From Chara braunii (lineage: Eukaryota > Streptophyta > Charophyceae > Charales > Characeae), in contig BFEA01000548.1 in assembly GCA_003427395.1 (NCBI GenBank), positions 64,692-115,969 of the forward strand: a stretch of DNA of 51,278 bases, given 5' to 3'. Below are positions 32,845 through 43,489 of the stretch, one piece after another (positions within the stretch are counted from its first letter, which is position 1; every line of letters starts with the position of its first letter). The notes beneath the pieces were generated by a model, which had not been told where the DNA came from, did not search any database, and saw nothing but the letters and a program-made list of their open reading frames with translations. A program made the position numbers and the translations under genes.

Positions 32845-35800
32845 GCTCTCGAGCGTGGAGGCGAGTAGAAGGCGAGACTGAACCCGAGGCGGGGACACGT
32901 GGGCACGGGCTGCACATGGCAGGGCCTGAGCCAACGGAGGGAAGTCAACGAGAGGGGAGACTTTGAGGGTGACAGGAGCGAGCTTGCAAGGTGCTAGTGA
33001 CGTCAACTGTTTTTCTTGGGAGACAGAAAAGACGAGGGGGTTATGCCTGTGCATGGCCTACACGTGGCGCGAGCTACACGTGGGCTGCCCGGGGGAAGTA
33101 AGGCAAAAGAAGGTCAAAGAACGAGACAAGGAGGAAACACTCGCGATGTGGTTGACGACAACCACCACCTACGCGCTCGTGTGAGGCATGAGCCGACTAT
33201 AGTTGGCAGGAAAGAGAGAAGAGCGAGAGAAGAGAGGAGGCTAGGGGGAAGTTGCGCACACATGGTGTTGATTGATGTCGCCCTCGCTTCTGTCTCTCAC
33301 GTTTTAGTTTGCTATCCTGGGAGGGATATCTGTTCCACATTACTCTCGACATAAGGGCCTGCTTTGTCCGGACATGCGAAAACACGTACTTACCGTTGCT
33401 GCCCATTCTCCTTCTTTTCTTTTCCTGAGAAGCGTCATTCTTGTGTGGGTCGCTGCTGACGCAAATAGTTTTTCGGACGGGCTTAACCCAAGCTTGATCA
33501 AGGCAGATTGAACTTCTTGCTAGCGTCAGAATATGAGTGTCACTCACTGGTTGGGGGCATTGCTATGTTCGCTGCTCTCAGTGGACGAACCTAGCTCATA
33601 GTAACAGCGAGGTCATAGCCGAGCTGGGATGAGCGCAAAGTGACCATGGTAGGTGCTTAGTGTTTGGTGGGAGGAAGTTGTATCCTTGGTTCGTGGTCAA
33701 GTGCCGCGTTATGGCTAGCCAATGGGTTGTCGTTACCTTCGGATTACACAAGTGATTTACTGTTTTTGCCCCTTTGCGTTATGAGACTATACGCGCTGCC
33801 TCTGGTGTGCGCGAGAGAGCTGGGCTGGACTGTTGACGTCAATCATTGGTAAGTGATGAGAGACGTGCTATGACTGCGGACAGAGATAGAGTTGGGTGAG
33901 CTGGTTTGAAAATGCTGAGGGTATATAAATACTAGTGAGCAGACAAAGAAGCCTAGGTGATTGAGAGGGAGAGAGCGAGGGCACAACTTTTAAGATCACT
34001 GTTACAGGTTGGTGTGCGCTGGCCCTCTATTGGCAAACGCTTCAGCTTCAAGTCACGCTTCCAACGAATTGAGCGATGATATGATATTATACGCGACGTT
34101 TCTTAGGAGGACGACATCCGTTATGTGGCGTTGGAGTTACATCGCTAATCTTGGTTATAATAAGACCTCCTAATTGTAAACCACGTAAGGCCGAAGGCTT
34201 TCCATAACCTAAACCTTTGATTCTCACTTCAAATGACTTTTGGCGTATTTTTGATAGTATTATAACTCTACATTTCTAGTTGGTTATCCTTTGCTGATTA
34301 AGATTTTTTTTTTTTCTTGGAAACTTCTGAAGTCACTGTGCCTGAGTGTCGATTCAGGGCCAATCGTGTTGCTGATCGAGGGGCTCTCGTAGTTGTCAAT
34401 CAAGATATGAGTTGTGGCTGTTAGTCGTTACATCAATTTTCCGGAGCCATTAATTGACAGTGACCCTACCCTTATTGAGCTGGTTCTCTGGGAGTGTGAT
34501 CGAGAGGAGATTGAGATTTACTCACACTGGTTTTTTGGGGAGGAGATAAGGAGTAATCTGGTCCTTGTAACGTGAGCGACCATCTGTATTCATAGGAATA
34601 GGCAGACTTATCAGTGAGCGGTATTATGGAAACCGTGTAACAAGTGTCGAAAGTTAACGGGATGTTTGGATTGGAGTGATAAGTGAGACTGCGTTTTTGG
34701 GGTAAAAAAAAAAAAGGAGGATATTTACAGATAAGGCTTTAATCAACCTGCCTGAGTGTTTTTTGTGTCTTTTCTCTCTTTTTCCTTGCGTTCTTGGTCT
34801 TCTTTTTTTTTACGAACTTCCCGACTTTTCCTAACTATACTTGGTGCCGCCATAGCTTTTCGCTCCCTTGAGCCCTTCACTGCAAGGGTCATTGGAATCA
34901 TGAAGGCGGACGTGGCTCACTTAAACTGGGTCAGCAGACTCAAAGGCTTGTCATGAATGCGAGGTACCCCTATTGAAGCGCCTTCTACCAAAATAAGAGT
35001 GGCTAAACTGTGTAATCCTGGGTCTACCTTAAGACAGGGTAATCGGCCTCGTCTATCCATCTGCAAATGATGAGCAAAAGAAAGTTTGTGCTTAGAAGAG
35101 TTGCTTACTTTCTGGCTAAATACTTGATAAATGGTGATTGATTACCTCTCATGCTATCGCTTCTCTGATCTGCAACGTCTAGCTAAGGGAAAGGGGGATT
35201 ATCACAAAAGTTGCGCTGGTAAGCCTCACTTTTTTTCGGAGTGAACTGCTAAGAAACGGTGAGCCAGAACGTTCCTTCTTTTGCATGTCCTTCCATATTG
35301 ATCTGTAATGCATGCCTAGGTGGGCAGTCATCAAGTTTCGCTTGTGGTGCTAGGTGGTTCAGACAGAGGTCTCTAGATAACTTGGGTCTTGAGCCACGAA
35401 GTCAGAACTACCACCGTCGACGCATTAATCAGATCATTGTCAGCGACATCCAATACAGAACGAACCGTACCTGATGCTAAGGCTGCATTGTTGCTAATCA
35501 AGTAGAAACTGTATTCAGTGATGGCTCACGCGCTAACTGAATATGATTTGCGACAACTATGCCAAGTTCTCTGGGCATAAAAAGAGGAGTCGCGTCTACT
35601 GAAACGGTTTCAGAAAAGGATGCATGAATCTGTTTGATTACAATTTTAACTACTGGTTATATTAGCTGGGCTGACGTGAAAAGCCCTGACTGTGGACCAG
35701 CCACAGAGGGTTGTTCGCTTGTCAGTTTAGAGACTCATTCGTCTGTAGCAAAGTTGCATAAAGCAACCCCACTGGAAACTCAATCATCCAAGGACTTTCT

Positions 35801-36789
35801 GGTGAGACCCTCAATTGCCACATCCAAACTCAGTTTAGAGAGGGGGGGGGTGGCGAGAGCATATTAAAAGTAATCTGCACTTTGAATTGAGGCAAGGCAG
35901 AGGATTGAGAATGGAATGTTGCATAGGATACCCGTTCTCGCCTAAGGCTTGATGAGACAAGCCCTACAGGCAGTGAGATAACAGGGTTTCGTTGAGTGCA
36001 CCTTCTATACCTATGGATGAGATAGAGAGCTGCACAATTCTCTCTCTACTATAGAACCTGGTTCTATTGGCTGTACAAGAGGGGGCGATTCTGGTGGTCA
36101 GTAAAAGCTCTCAGTTGCTAATCTCAAGAGAAACATGCAGATATCAAGTAAGGACAGACTAGGAAGAACGAACCTGATTCGAAACGGGTCACAGTCGGCC
36201 ACAAGGAACGTCATTGAAATATGAGCAGCAAGTGGATTAGTTAGCAGGCTAAAAACTATCAGCAGTCATTTCAGCCAACTACTCATCGGTAGAAGCCTGT
36301 ACCGAAATCTCTCATACTTCAGTTCTCCGTAAGCCTCCGGTCTCGTATCTAAAGGCTGATGCTATAGGACTCAGTGAAGAAATGGGGGATGAAAATACAG
36401 TGAGAGTGACTTGCACGTTGCATCAAGACAAAACAGAAGGTTCGAAAAGAACGGTCACTAATGACTTTCACTACCGTAAGAGGACAATGATGAAGGAGGC
36501 TTTAAAATCAGTGAGGGATCAGATAACTGTTGAGTACATTCTCTACATCTTATGGGACATACGGAGAACTGCACAATACCCTGTCGACCGTAGGTTCAGT
36601 TGAGGAAGCAAGACAAGTTATCTGTGGTTATCAGTAGGGGAGTTCAATCATTACTTTGAAAGGAAATGAGCTTGTATCAGACAACGGCAGACTACAGTGA
36701 GACAAAACTGACTAGAGACCAACTGCAATTAGATATACAGTACATTTACAAGACGTAAAAAGCAGTCAAACCGGCCAATGAGTTTGAGA
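32845..36789. other. Long non-coding interval of the right arm
   Basis: No frame longer than about 120 codons and none with a recognisable domain. It holds a TATA-like box (33,922), two TGACGTCA-type motifs (32,998, 33,834), a T-run (34,304-34,316) and an A-run (34,704-34,716). It precedes the 217-residue protein gene and may be its promoter and leader region. Confidence 0.4.
33922..33929 (+). promoter_or_regulatory. TATA-box-like element
   Basis: TATATAAA within GGGTATATAAATACTAG is a good match to a eukaryotic core promoter. About 30 bases on is a GTGATTGAGAGGGAGAG stretch where transcription could start. It lies 3.2 kb upstream of the protein gene, so a link would need a long leader or intron. 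Confidence 0.35.
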
Positions 36790-36818
36790 CAATCAGAGAA
36801 AAGATAATCATCACGCCC

Positions 36819-36940
36819 ATGAGTTCAATTCAGTCATTTTCGGTCAGCGAATCAGTGTTGATCAATATCAATCAGGTTGCATTCAAGGAAGCAATTCAGT
36901 GTCCGTGTATCAGCGCACATCTAGACAACCTTCCAACAAT
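36819..36940 (+). pseudogene. Duplicated N-terminal fragment of the unrecognised protein
   Basis: In one frame an ATG at 36,819 begins SSIQSFSVSESVL, then FKEAIQCPCISA, which aligns better with the N-terminus of the left copy (TVQSSSVPEAVLASL, LKDAVQYRYVSA) than the intact gene's own N-terminus does. The alignment is lost after about 40 codons. A run of CAAACAA/CGAACAA-type short repeats follows (36,925-37,010), and then the intact gene starts its own N-terminus. So the region holds one and a partial copy of the gene start. Confidence 0.55.
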
Positions 36941-37142
36941 ATTCAAACAACGTTCGAACGGCGCGCGAACAATACTCGAACAACACTCAAACAAGCAATC
37001 GGGCATCATTCAGGGTTTCGTTAGTTCTGCGGTAATGATCGTTCATTCAGTGGGCAATAGTTGATTCAACGTGCGACAGACACTCATCGGTCAAAAGCCG
37101 GTTTCTTTCCCTCTATCGGGGAGTAACTACTCATCCGAACAC

Positions 37143-37796
37143 ATGAGAGAGATCAACCCCATCACATTTGATCAGTCGGTCCTTGACAGCCTCAACCTGA
37201 TCGCTGCCAGGGAGAGCTTCCCCTACAAGTATGTCAGGATTGATGGGTTCAAGCGCGAAGATCTGTCTATCTTCGTTGTTCTCACTGAGTTTGATGAGGG
37301 TACAGTCAACAATTTGCGGATCTTTCTAAAAAAGGGGAACAAGACACACCCTCATTTTGATGCAGTGTGGGCCGCAGCAGCCGGGTTTGTGCAATGGAAA
37401 GCTGAGAGACTCCACGGGAGCACAAAGCTAGTCTATAGCTTTGGTCCTAAGCTTTTCACTGACTATCCCAAACCGCCGGTCCCCTACTATCTTACTGACG
37501 GCTCTTATTGGGGTGGACTGGTGGATTTGGCCAAGAGATACATATCGCCCGCAGAGATCGACTACGAGGCAGTGACTGAACCCTCCGAGTTCCTACATCT
37601 CAAGAGGGGCATTTTCTCTCAATCCTACCTCCCCACTCTATGGGAGAAGTTTTGTGTTATCGTTGACTTCCGTATCATGGGACTTGGGTGGAAGTGCTTA
37701 GAACTTGCAGGCTTCAGGTGGCTCTACATACAGAAGCCACAATCTGAGAGAGTACGGAGACATGGCAAGAAGCCCAAACGACAGACAAAAAAATGA
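37143..37796 (+). CDS. Unrecognised 217-residue protein, intact
   Basis: I do not recognise a family or function. The frame is open upstream to a GTG at 37,071. The ATG at 37,143 is chosen because similarity to the left copy starts there (SVLDSLN against AVLASLN). The first third is mixed alpha/beta with a hydrophobic strand (LSIFVVLTEF). Residues 70-100 hold a FDAVWAAAAGF-like helix and SFGPKL. The second half is most conserved: LTDGSYW, LVDLAKRYISPAEIDYE, AVTEPSE, HLKRGIFS, SYLPTLWEKFC, MGLGWKC and GFRWLYIQ. The C-terminus is basic (KKPKRQTKK, possible nuclear-localisation signal). No signal peptide or membrane segment is obvious. A TGA ends it at 37,796, and AATAAA lies 300 bases on. The homologous left copy has one stop. 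It could be an accessory gene of a retroelement or a captured host gene. Confidence 0.65.
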   Translation: MREINPITFDQSVLDSLNLIAARESFPYKYVRIDGFKREDLSIFVVLTEFDEGTVNNLRIFLKKGNKTHPHFDAVWAAAAGFVQWKAERLHGSTKLVYSFGPKLFTDYPKPPVPYYLTDGSYWGGLVDLAKRYISPAEIDYEAVTEPSEFLHLKRGIFSQSYLPTLWEKFCVIVDFRIMGLGWKCLELAGFRWLYIQKPQSERVRRHGKKPKRQTKK

Positions 37797-38092
37797 GAGT
37801 TTGAGTGTGAAGCTTAGAGGGATGAGTGAGGACTCCTGATTAGTGTTGGCCATGCTCTCTCCCATATGTATTTTCTGAGACTATTATGAGTTCTCATTCT
37901 TCCCTCATTCAATTAAATCTGTCTTTTCTCGAGTCATTCAGTCTTGCCTCTTGCATTGTTCTTGCTTGATGATTGTTTTTGTGGATGATTTTGTCACAGT
38001 TCTCAAAATCAGGTTGGCATAATTGATGCATGCATAGCACTCCACAATTCTTACGATTATTATTTGCATGATTCTCTGTTGTTCCGAATCAG

Positions 38093-38098
38093 AATAAA
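38093..38098 (+). promoter_or_regulatory. Polyadenylation signal AATAAA
   Basis: The signal lies in the same context as 22,262-22,267 of the left arm, about 300 bases after the intact protein gene. Confidence 0.6.
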
Positions 38099-38164
38099 AG
38101 ATTCCTAAGACCGAGGACCGGCGAAGGCCGTAATTGAAGGGTCTCGCTCGAAGCCGGATGCACA

Positions 38165-38397
38165 AACAGCCATTTCGTCAAAACGGACATATTATATTTT
38201 TTGAACGAAATCAAAACTGATTTTTTTTGCCCAAATCCGATCGGAATTTTTTGCTCTTGGGGGTGGGAACGTCGGACCCCCTACATGGGAACGCCGGACC
38301 CCCAGGAGCAAAAAATTCCGACCGGATTTTGGCAAAAAAAATCAGTTTTGATTTCGTTCAAAAAATATAATATGTCTGTTTTGACGAAATGGCTGTT
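38165..38397. mobile_element. Fold-back (MITE-like) element, 233 bp, with CACA target duplication
   Basis: Arms of about 100 bases starting AACAGCCATTTCGTC are inverted copies of each other with only a handful of mismatches. The centre holds a short direct repeat (GGGAACGTCGGACCCC and GGGAACGCCGGACCCC). CACA precedes it (38,161-38,164) and follows it (38,398-38,401). The left arm of the element pair, at the same place (22,180-22,205, minus strand), reads straight through as GGACGCACACAACAGG without insert. That is an empty site proving precise insertion with a 4-base duplication. It has no coding capacity, so a transposase elsewhere would be needed. Confidence 0.9.
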
Positions 38398-38739
38398 CAC
38401 ACAATAGGAAGGGATTTGCTTTATTTAATTTATTTTATTTATTGCAATCACATACAAAGCCCTGCTTGACAGCCTGTTGGCATTCCGGTCGCCTGAAGGG
38501 GCTCGACTGGAAAAAGTGCGACAACGGTTCGTCGTGTGTCCGCTCCTTTGCCCCTCTCATGTGCGTGTCCCCGTCCACTGTGCGTGTTGAAGTCCGCCCC
38601 TTGTGCGTGTCGAGGTCCGCTCCCTGTGCGCCCTCTACTCGTGCACGCGAGAACCGTCTGATCCCAGACCCGGTTCAACTTAAATGTTATGTTGGGCCCT
38701 TCCTTGAGGTGCGCCTCGACCCTTCTGTGCACCGAGGAT

Positions 38740-39010
38740 GCTGACAACTTGGAGCGCCCCGGTACCGGACCTGTGCCCGAGCCTGATTGGGCCCTCGAGG
38801 AGTTCCTGGCGAAAGGGCCCTCTCTGTCAGAAACTGGGCCCTTTGCAGCGCCCTGGTACCGAGGCTACTCCCGAGCATGTTCCAGGCCTATTCGGGCCTA
38901 GGCGGTCCCCATGCTCAAGTGGTGCCGCCCTTAGAGAAAATTCGACCAGGGCCCCCTTGGTAAGACCGGTCCCACCATTCGCCCTCCATTGCTCGGGCCC
39001 CCTCCAGTCT
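38740..39010 (-). repeat. GC-rich module shared in inverted orientation with 46.5-46.8 kb
   Basis: The module contains two spaced copies of a GCAGCGCCC-GGTACCG core (near 38,751 and 38,847), each followed by a GCCCGAGCCTG- or CCGAGCATG-like segment, then a GGCCTATTCGGGCCTA part. The reverse complement of about 46,480-46,810 shows the same order. Since gypsy copy 2 is on the minus strand and copy 3 on the plus strand, these could be regulatory parts of the 3' LTR of copy 2 and the 5' LTR of copy 3. That assignment is inference. Confidence 0.55.
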
Positions 39011-39259
39011 TGAGTGTCGGTAGCCCGCCATTCGTAGCGTCGATCCGTCGCATGGCCGGTGAGTCCCGGTCAAGTAGAATATTGTCAAACAAGGATCTTG
39101 TCGCACGCCCTTACAAAGGAAGTAAAGGGCGGCCTAGGGCTGGAGCCGCTCGACAGCAGCCCCCCCCACCCATTCTCGACACCCCCGGCGAGCGATCTTG
39201 GTATATCAAGTAAAAGGTGGGGAATCGCTGACTCCTAATCTCTACCTATCAACCCTAGA

Positions 39260-39475
39260 TCATCCTCTTTGTCTTCCCCGGATGTCTTTTTTTTGCTTCT
39301 CTTTCTTGCTTCGCTTCTTCTTAGTCATCCTCTTTTTGATCCCTTGGCGTTTCTTTGTTGCGCTCCGTCTCTCCAGGCGGTGATGCTTGTTTTCCATTTT
39401 TTCTATCGTTATGACACTTCTAATGACTTCTTTAATATTACGCTTCCTCTCCCTTTTTGACGCAGCCAACTTCAC
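39260..39475 (-). pseudogene. Lys-rich tail of gypsy polyprotein
   Basis: This is a Lys/Arg-rich open stretch (KKRQGIKKRMTKKKRSKKEK) downstream of the integrase C-terminus, in line with the basic residues ending the previous piece (SKKGKKKDEVQKG). Basic tails at this place can act in nuclear import or chromatin targeting; no chromodomain motif is seen. Confidence 0.4.
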
Positions 39476-39644
39476 GGCTCCGTGCTTCCTTTTCTTCGTG
39501 GTTTTCCGTTGGCTACCTCGGACCCCTAGGACTTTCTCTTATTTCCTTTTCGAGGACCCTAGGACTTTGTCTTGTTCCCTTTTTTAGGGTCTCTTAGAGG
39601 ACTCCCCTACTTGGAGGTTGCCGTAGGTTCTTCCGCAGGTTTTT

Positions 39645-40640
39645 CTAAGTGGTTATCTGGGTGCATATAGACCGCATCCTTCTTCTTACTCCTTTCTGGA
39701 CCTCATCCTTTTTCTTACCCTTTTTCGAACGCGGGATAGCCTTTTTTCGGTCTTTAAATACTTTTAAGCGGGCTCCAGACACCGGTTCCTTCCACCTTGT
39801 GCCGTCTAATTCCTCTATCATGTAGGCTCCACCCTCTAGTCTCTTAACCACACGGTAGGGCCCCATCCATCTGTTCGCTAGCTTCCCTGTCCATGTCTCT
39901 CCAATGAGGAGTCGTAGAGCAAGACTAGGTTCCCCGTAGGTATCCCTTCTTGCCTGACCCGAAGATTCTTATCCCATCTTTCTTTCTTTTTTCCCCTCTG
40001 GATCTTTAGCCGCTTTATGACGTGCAGGGTGCTATCCTCAAGAGTTTCAGCTATTTGTATGATTCTTGCGGTGAGCAACTGCTCCCTAATCGAGATTTCT
40101 TCCCAGTCAATCGTCTGCCAAGAGTCGATATGAAATTTTATAGATAAGGGGCAATGTCGTCCAAACCATAAGGTGTAGGGCGGGTATCCTATAGTTGATC
40201 GAACCGTAACGTTATCTGCCCAGACGGAGTATCTCAGATACCTTGGCCACTTCTTTTCCTTCCCTTCGCACCATTTGGCGAGCGCGTTGAGTAGAGACTG
40301 GTGCCCCCTTTCTACTGGAGCATTTGTTTGAGGATGATATGTCGTGGATAGCGATACTCGTATTCCTGCCCTCTGGAGCAAATCCTGGACTTCCTTAGCC
40401 ATAAACTTCGACCCCCTATCCATGATAATCTTCCCTACGCAGCCGTACATAGTGATATATTCAGTCAGATATCCACTAACAGCTTTACCAGTTTCCTGAA
40501 GTAGCGATCATGCCTCCACAAATCCAGTCAGGTCGTCTCTAATATCCATGATGTAGTTCATCCCTCATTCTCCCTTGGGCATCTTAACTAAGTCTACGTG
40601 AACTTTCTGGTCTACCGCTATCGGATAGGAAGGGAACAAG
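39645..40640 (-). pseudogene. Gypsy integrase (copy 2)
   Basis: The core has the first Asp in MDIRDDLTGF (about 40,535), the second in IIMDRGSKF (about 40,419) and Glu in TNAPVERGHQ (about 40,310), giving D-x35-E. The C-terminal part shows WADNVTVRSTIGYPPYTLWF, ERWDKNLRVRQ, LLYDSSLE, then after a 1-base frameshift near 39,900 LANRWMGPYRVVKRLEGGAY. A frameshift near 40,640 separates it from the H2C2 part. Two TGA codons lie before the second Asp, one probably an old Arg (EA*SLLQE; copy 1 has EARA). All catalytic residues survive but the gene cannot be read through. Confidence 0.88.
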
Positions 40641-43230
40641 GGCCCTTATACTTAACTATAACCCTCTTCTGGCATTCTACGCATGTGAGACAGTATGATT
40701 CTACGTTCTTATATAAACCATCCCACCAGTAGAGGTGTCTAACTTTTTCAAAAGTTCCTTTTACTCCTCTATATCCTCCGACGATGCCGTCTTGAAGTTC
40801 CGTTATTATCTCCCGGTGCTTGCCCTCATCACAGACCACTCTCATTGACATTCCGTTTTTAGGTGGTCTCTTAAAGAGGTGCCCCGCATTGAGGCAATAC
40901 TGTTGAGCCTCCTTCCTAAGTTTGTCATCCAACTCGATTTCGCCTATAAGATACCGCCCTATCTTATGATACTTACCAATGTATAGATTCTCTAGGAATA
41001 AGGAAGTTCCTCCTGCACCAGGCTCCATCTTTAAGGAACTGATCTCCATTTGTAAAAAATTGTCAATACCACTAGGCGACCCTAGGTCTCCATCTTCTAG
41101 TGAAATTCACGAGAGGCCATCGACAAATGAATTCTTAGTCCCAGATATTCGCTCCACTACATAGTCAAACATCCTTATATGCATGAGCCACCTGGTGATC
41201 GTAGGGTCTGTCAACAAGAAATCTTTTTGTAAGACGGTCGGCACCGCTGTCGGATCGACCCGCAGTACGAACCTTTGTCCGTAAATATAATGTCGGAAAA
41301 CATTTAAACAGTGCAGCACTCCGAGAAATTCTTTCTTAAACTGTGAGTAGTTCCTCTCGGTGGCGTTTAAGGTTTTACTCTCGAACTTGAGAGGCCTCAT
41401 GTTGCCAGCCTGGTCCTTTTGAGCTAAGACTCCACCAACGGAGGCAGGTCCCGCATCCGTACATACCACAAATGGCCGATTTTCCTCGTCTTCAAAGTGA
41501 GGGACTCCAAGGACTTGATCTCCTTCCTTAAACTCATCCTTTAGCGTTCTTACTGTATCTTCTTGTTCACTCGTCCATTCCCACTCTACTCCTTTGCGCA
41601 AGAGCTTTCTTAACGGCTCGGCCTTCCCAGCATACCATTTTATGAAATTCCTCCAGAATCCGACCACCCCTAGGAATTGGCGTATGTCAATAATGTGTCG
41701 TAGGGGAGTAGGCCAATTCATAAGTTTTTCTAACTTTGTCGGGTCCGGCCGTCTGCCATCCTTGTCACAGATATATCCCAATATCTTTATAGAGGAGACT
41801 GCCCATCTGCTTTTCGTCCTGCTTACCGTGAGGTTCGCGTCCTCTAACTTCATTAGTATTTTTTTGACATTTTCAGCATGGGTTGCGACGAACTTCCTCA
41901 CTCCAGGTCTCACCACTGGCTTATCTCTCTCGTACGGTCCTTTGATCGGGAAGTCATCCAAAAAAACCTTTACAAAATTTGGTATAAGTTACCCCAGAAC
42001 GGCCACCATCGCTCTCTGAAAGACTGCAATACCATTCGTCCACCCCATCGGCACCACCATCATTTGGACTAGCCATGTCCTTCCAAGGATTATTTCTGAC
42101 GAACAATGCTCAACTGTAAAAACGGGCACAGTGGCTTCAACCCCAGGGACCACTATCTTTGTTTTATGACATACCCCAAGCGCGGGCTGCTTGAGCTTGT
42201 TAGCGGACACCATGGTCATAACCACGCCCCTGTTTACCTCTAAGCCAAGCTTTCGGGCCACCTTATCCTCATAGACGGTGGACTCGGATCGGTCATCGAC
42301 GATAGCCTCTATCCCTATCCCATTCACAGTGACGTTCAGTTTTCCACTCCCAAGGACGTGAAAGTAATCGCTTCCACCTTCACTGGTCTCCAACCGTTCA
42401 CCTTCTCCTTTTGTTGCCGCTAGGACTGAGGTTTTCACCTCCCCCTTCTGTTCTCTATAAGTTACTGTCTCTAGTAGCGGTACGTTAGCTTTCTTCATCA
42501 TTCCTATTAATTCATCCCTCGTCGGGCCACAGCCCGCTGTGAATTCCTTGAGGGTGATAGGGATAGGTATATCCATGACCCTCCTCAAGGGTTCCCTTAA
42601 ATCGACTTCACCCAGTGAGTTTTTCAGTTGAAACTTCTTGGCCGCTCTTTTTCTAGGGGATTGAGGTGACTTTGGTGACTCCATTTGCTCACCCGTCATA
42701 GGTTGATCCTGATCCTCTTTCTTCGCCTTGCTTGACTCGCCGATGCCTTGCGTACAAACGTAGACCTCTCCGCCATTCACTGTGTCCTCAAATTTAATGG
42801 ATGAAATTCTCATCCCCGGGTTTTCCGGTGGCTCGTTGAGGTCGTCCTCAAAAGTTACTCGGGAGACCTTTGTTGTCGATTGGTCCTGGGCTTGCTTCCC
42901 CTTTGCCTCATTCATTCTCCTCCTTCGGATATCCACATTAATCTTCATCAAGGGTAAGAAAGGTACTGGTTTCGCTTCATCAGCCCACATCACATACTTT
43001 CGATCATCGAGCTCAATGATACCCTCCTTTAGTGCGTCCAACATTGCTTGGCAATCTCTTTTTCGGTGGTCTTCATCTCCACAGTAGATGCAAGTTTTTT
43101 CGTTCCAGGTTCGAATCGGGCTAGGGTCCCCTTTTTCGCGTGCAGCCCGAACAGAGGGTTCCTCCTTCCTCTGACTACTACTTTGCAGTTTTTCCACTGT
43201 TGCCTTTAGGACTTCTATTTGTTTGGTCAT
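40618..43230 (-). pseudogene. pol: Gypsy Gag-end / protease / RT / RNase H / H2C2 (copy 2)
   Basis: A single frame is interrupted only by TAA near 41,986 and TGA at 41,107. It begins with a helical segment, then the knuckle CIYCGDEDHRKRDC. The protease lies around FHVLGSGKLNVTV, with DDRSES where a D-S/T/D-G-S motif is expected. It ends EIILGRTWLVQ and passes directly into VVPMGWTNGIAVFQR of RT, so the first half of RT, with its first catalytic Asp, is missing. After the TAA come FLDDFPIKGP (RT catalytic pair), LGYICDKDGRRPDP and FLGVVGFWRNFI. RNase H shows CTDAGPASVGGVL and ERNYSQFKKEFLGVLHCL. The H2C2 region has YCLTCVECQKR, but GGYRG replaces the usual GGHRG. Confidence 0.88.
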
Positions 43231-43489
43231 TTCCTCTTCTCGTTTGTCTGGCCTTTTAGCCTCTATCTCATCTTTTGGCCTCCACCTGTTATCTTTAGTG
43301 TTGGACCACTTGGAGGTTTCTCATTCCCCATCGTTTTTTTTCCAGTCTCCCCTGCTTTCTTTCCTTCACTCGCCTTCTCCTTTAAATAAGTCCCCTCTCC
43401 TAGGCGAGCTGGGATTGATATCCCTTCTTTCTACTTTCGGCCTTCTATCTTCATATTGAGACCTCCCTCCTTTTTTTTCTGTAGTTACT

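Larger units (their letters stand above)
32290..38523 (+). repeat. Right arm of inverted element pair
   Basis: This is the plus-strand counterpart of 28,290-22,072 with the same order: leader frames, about 4 kb non-coding, 217-residue protein gene, polyadenylation signal, then an end at GCGACA (38,523). Similarity in the last 500 bases is easy to follow through GGATGC, then a 237-base extra block (the MITE-like insertion plus its duplicated site), then CACACAATAGGAAGGGATTTG and on to AAAAAGTGCGACA. Beyond 38,523 the arms share nothing. No Gag follows on the plus strand, so if this is an LTR it is a solo or rearranged one. Confidence 0.6.

Noticed and set aside
31076-35258. Possible TG start with an ACGG duplication for an LTR ending at 38,523
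   Set aside because: Two candidates fit (ACGG before TGTCGG near 31,077 and before TGAGCC near 35,259). With a 4-base match such hits are expected by chance, so no left border is called.
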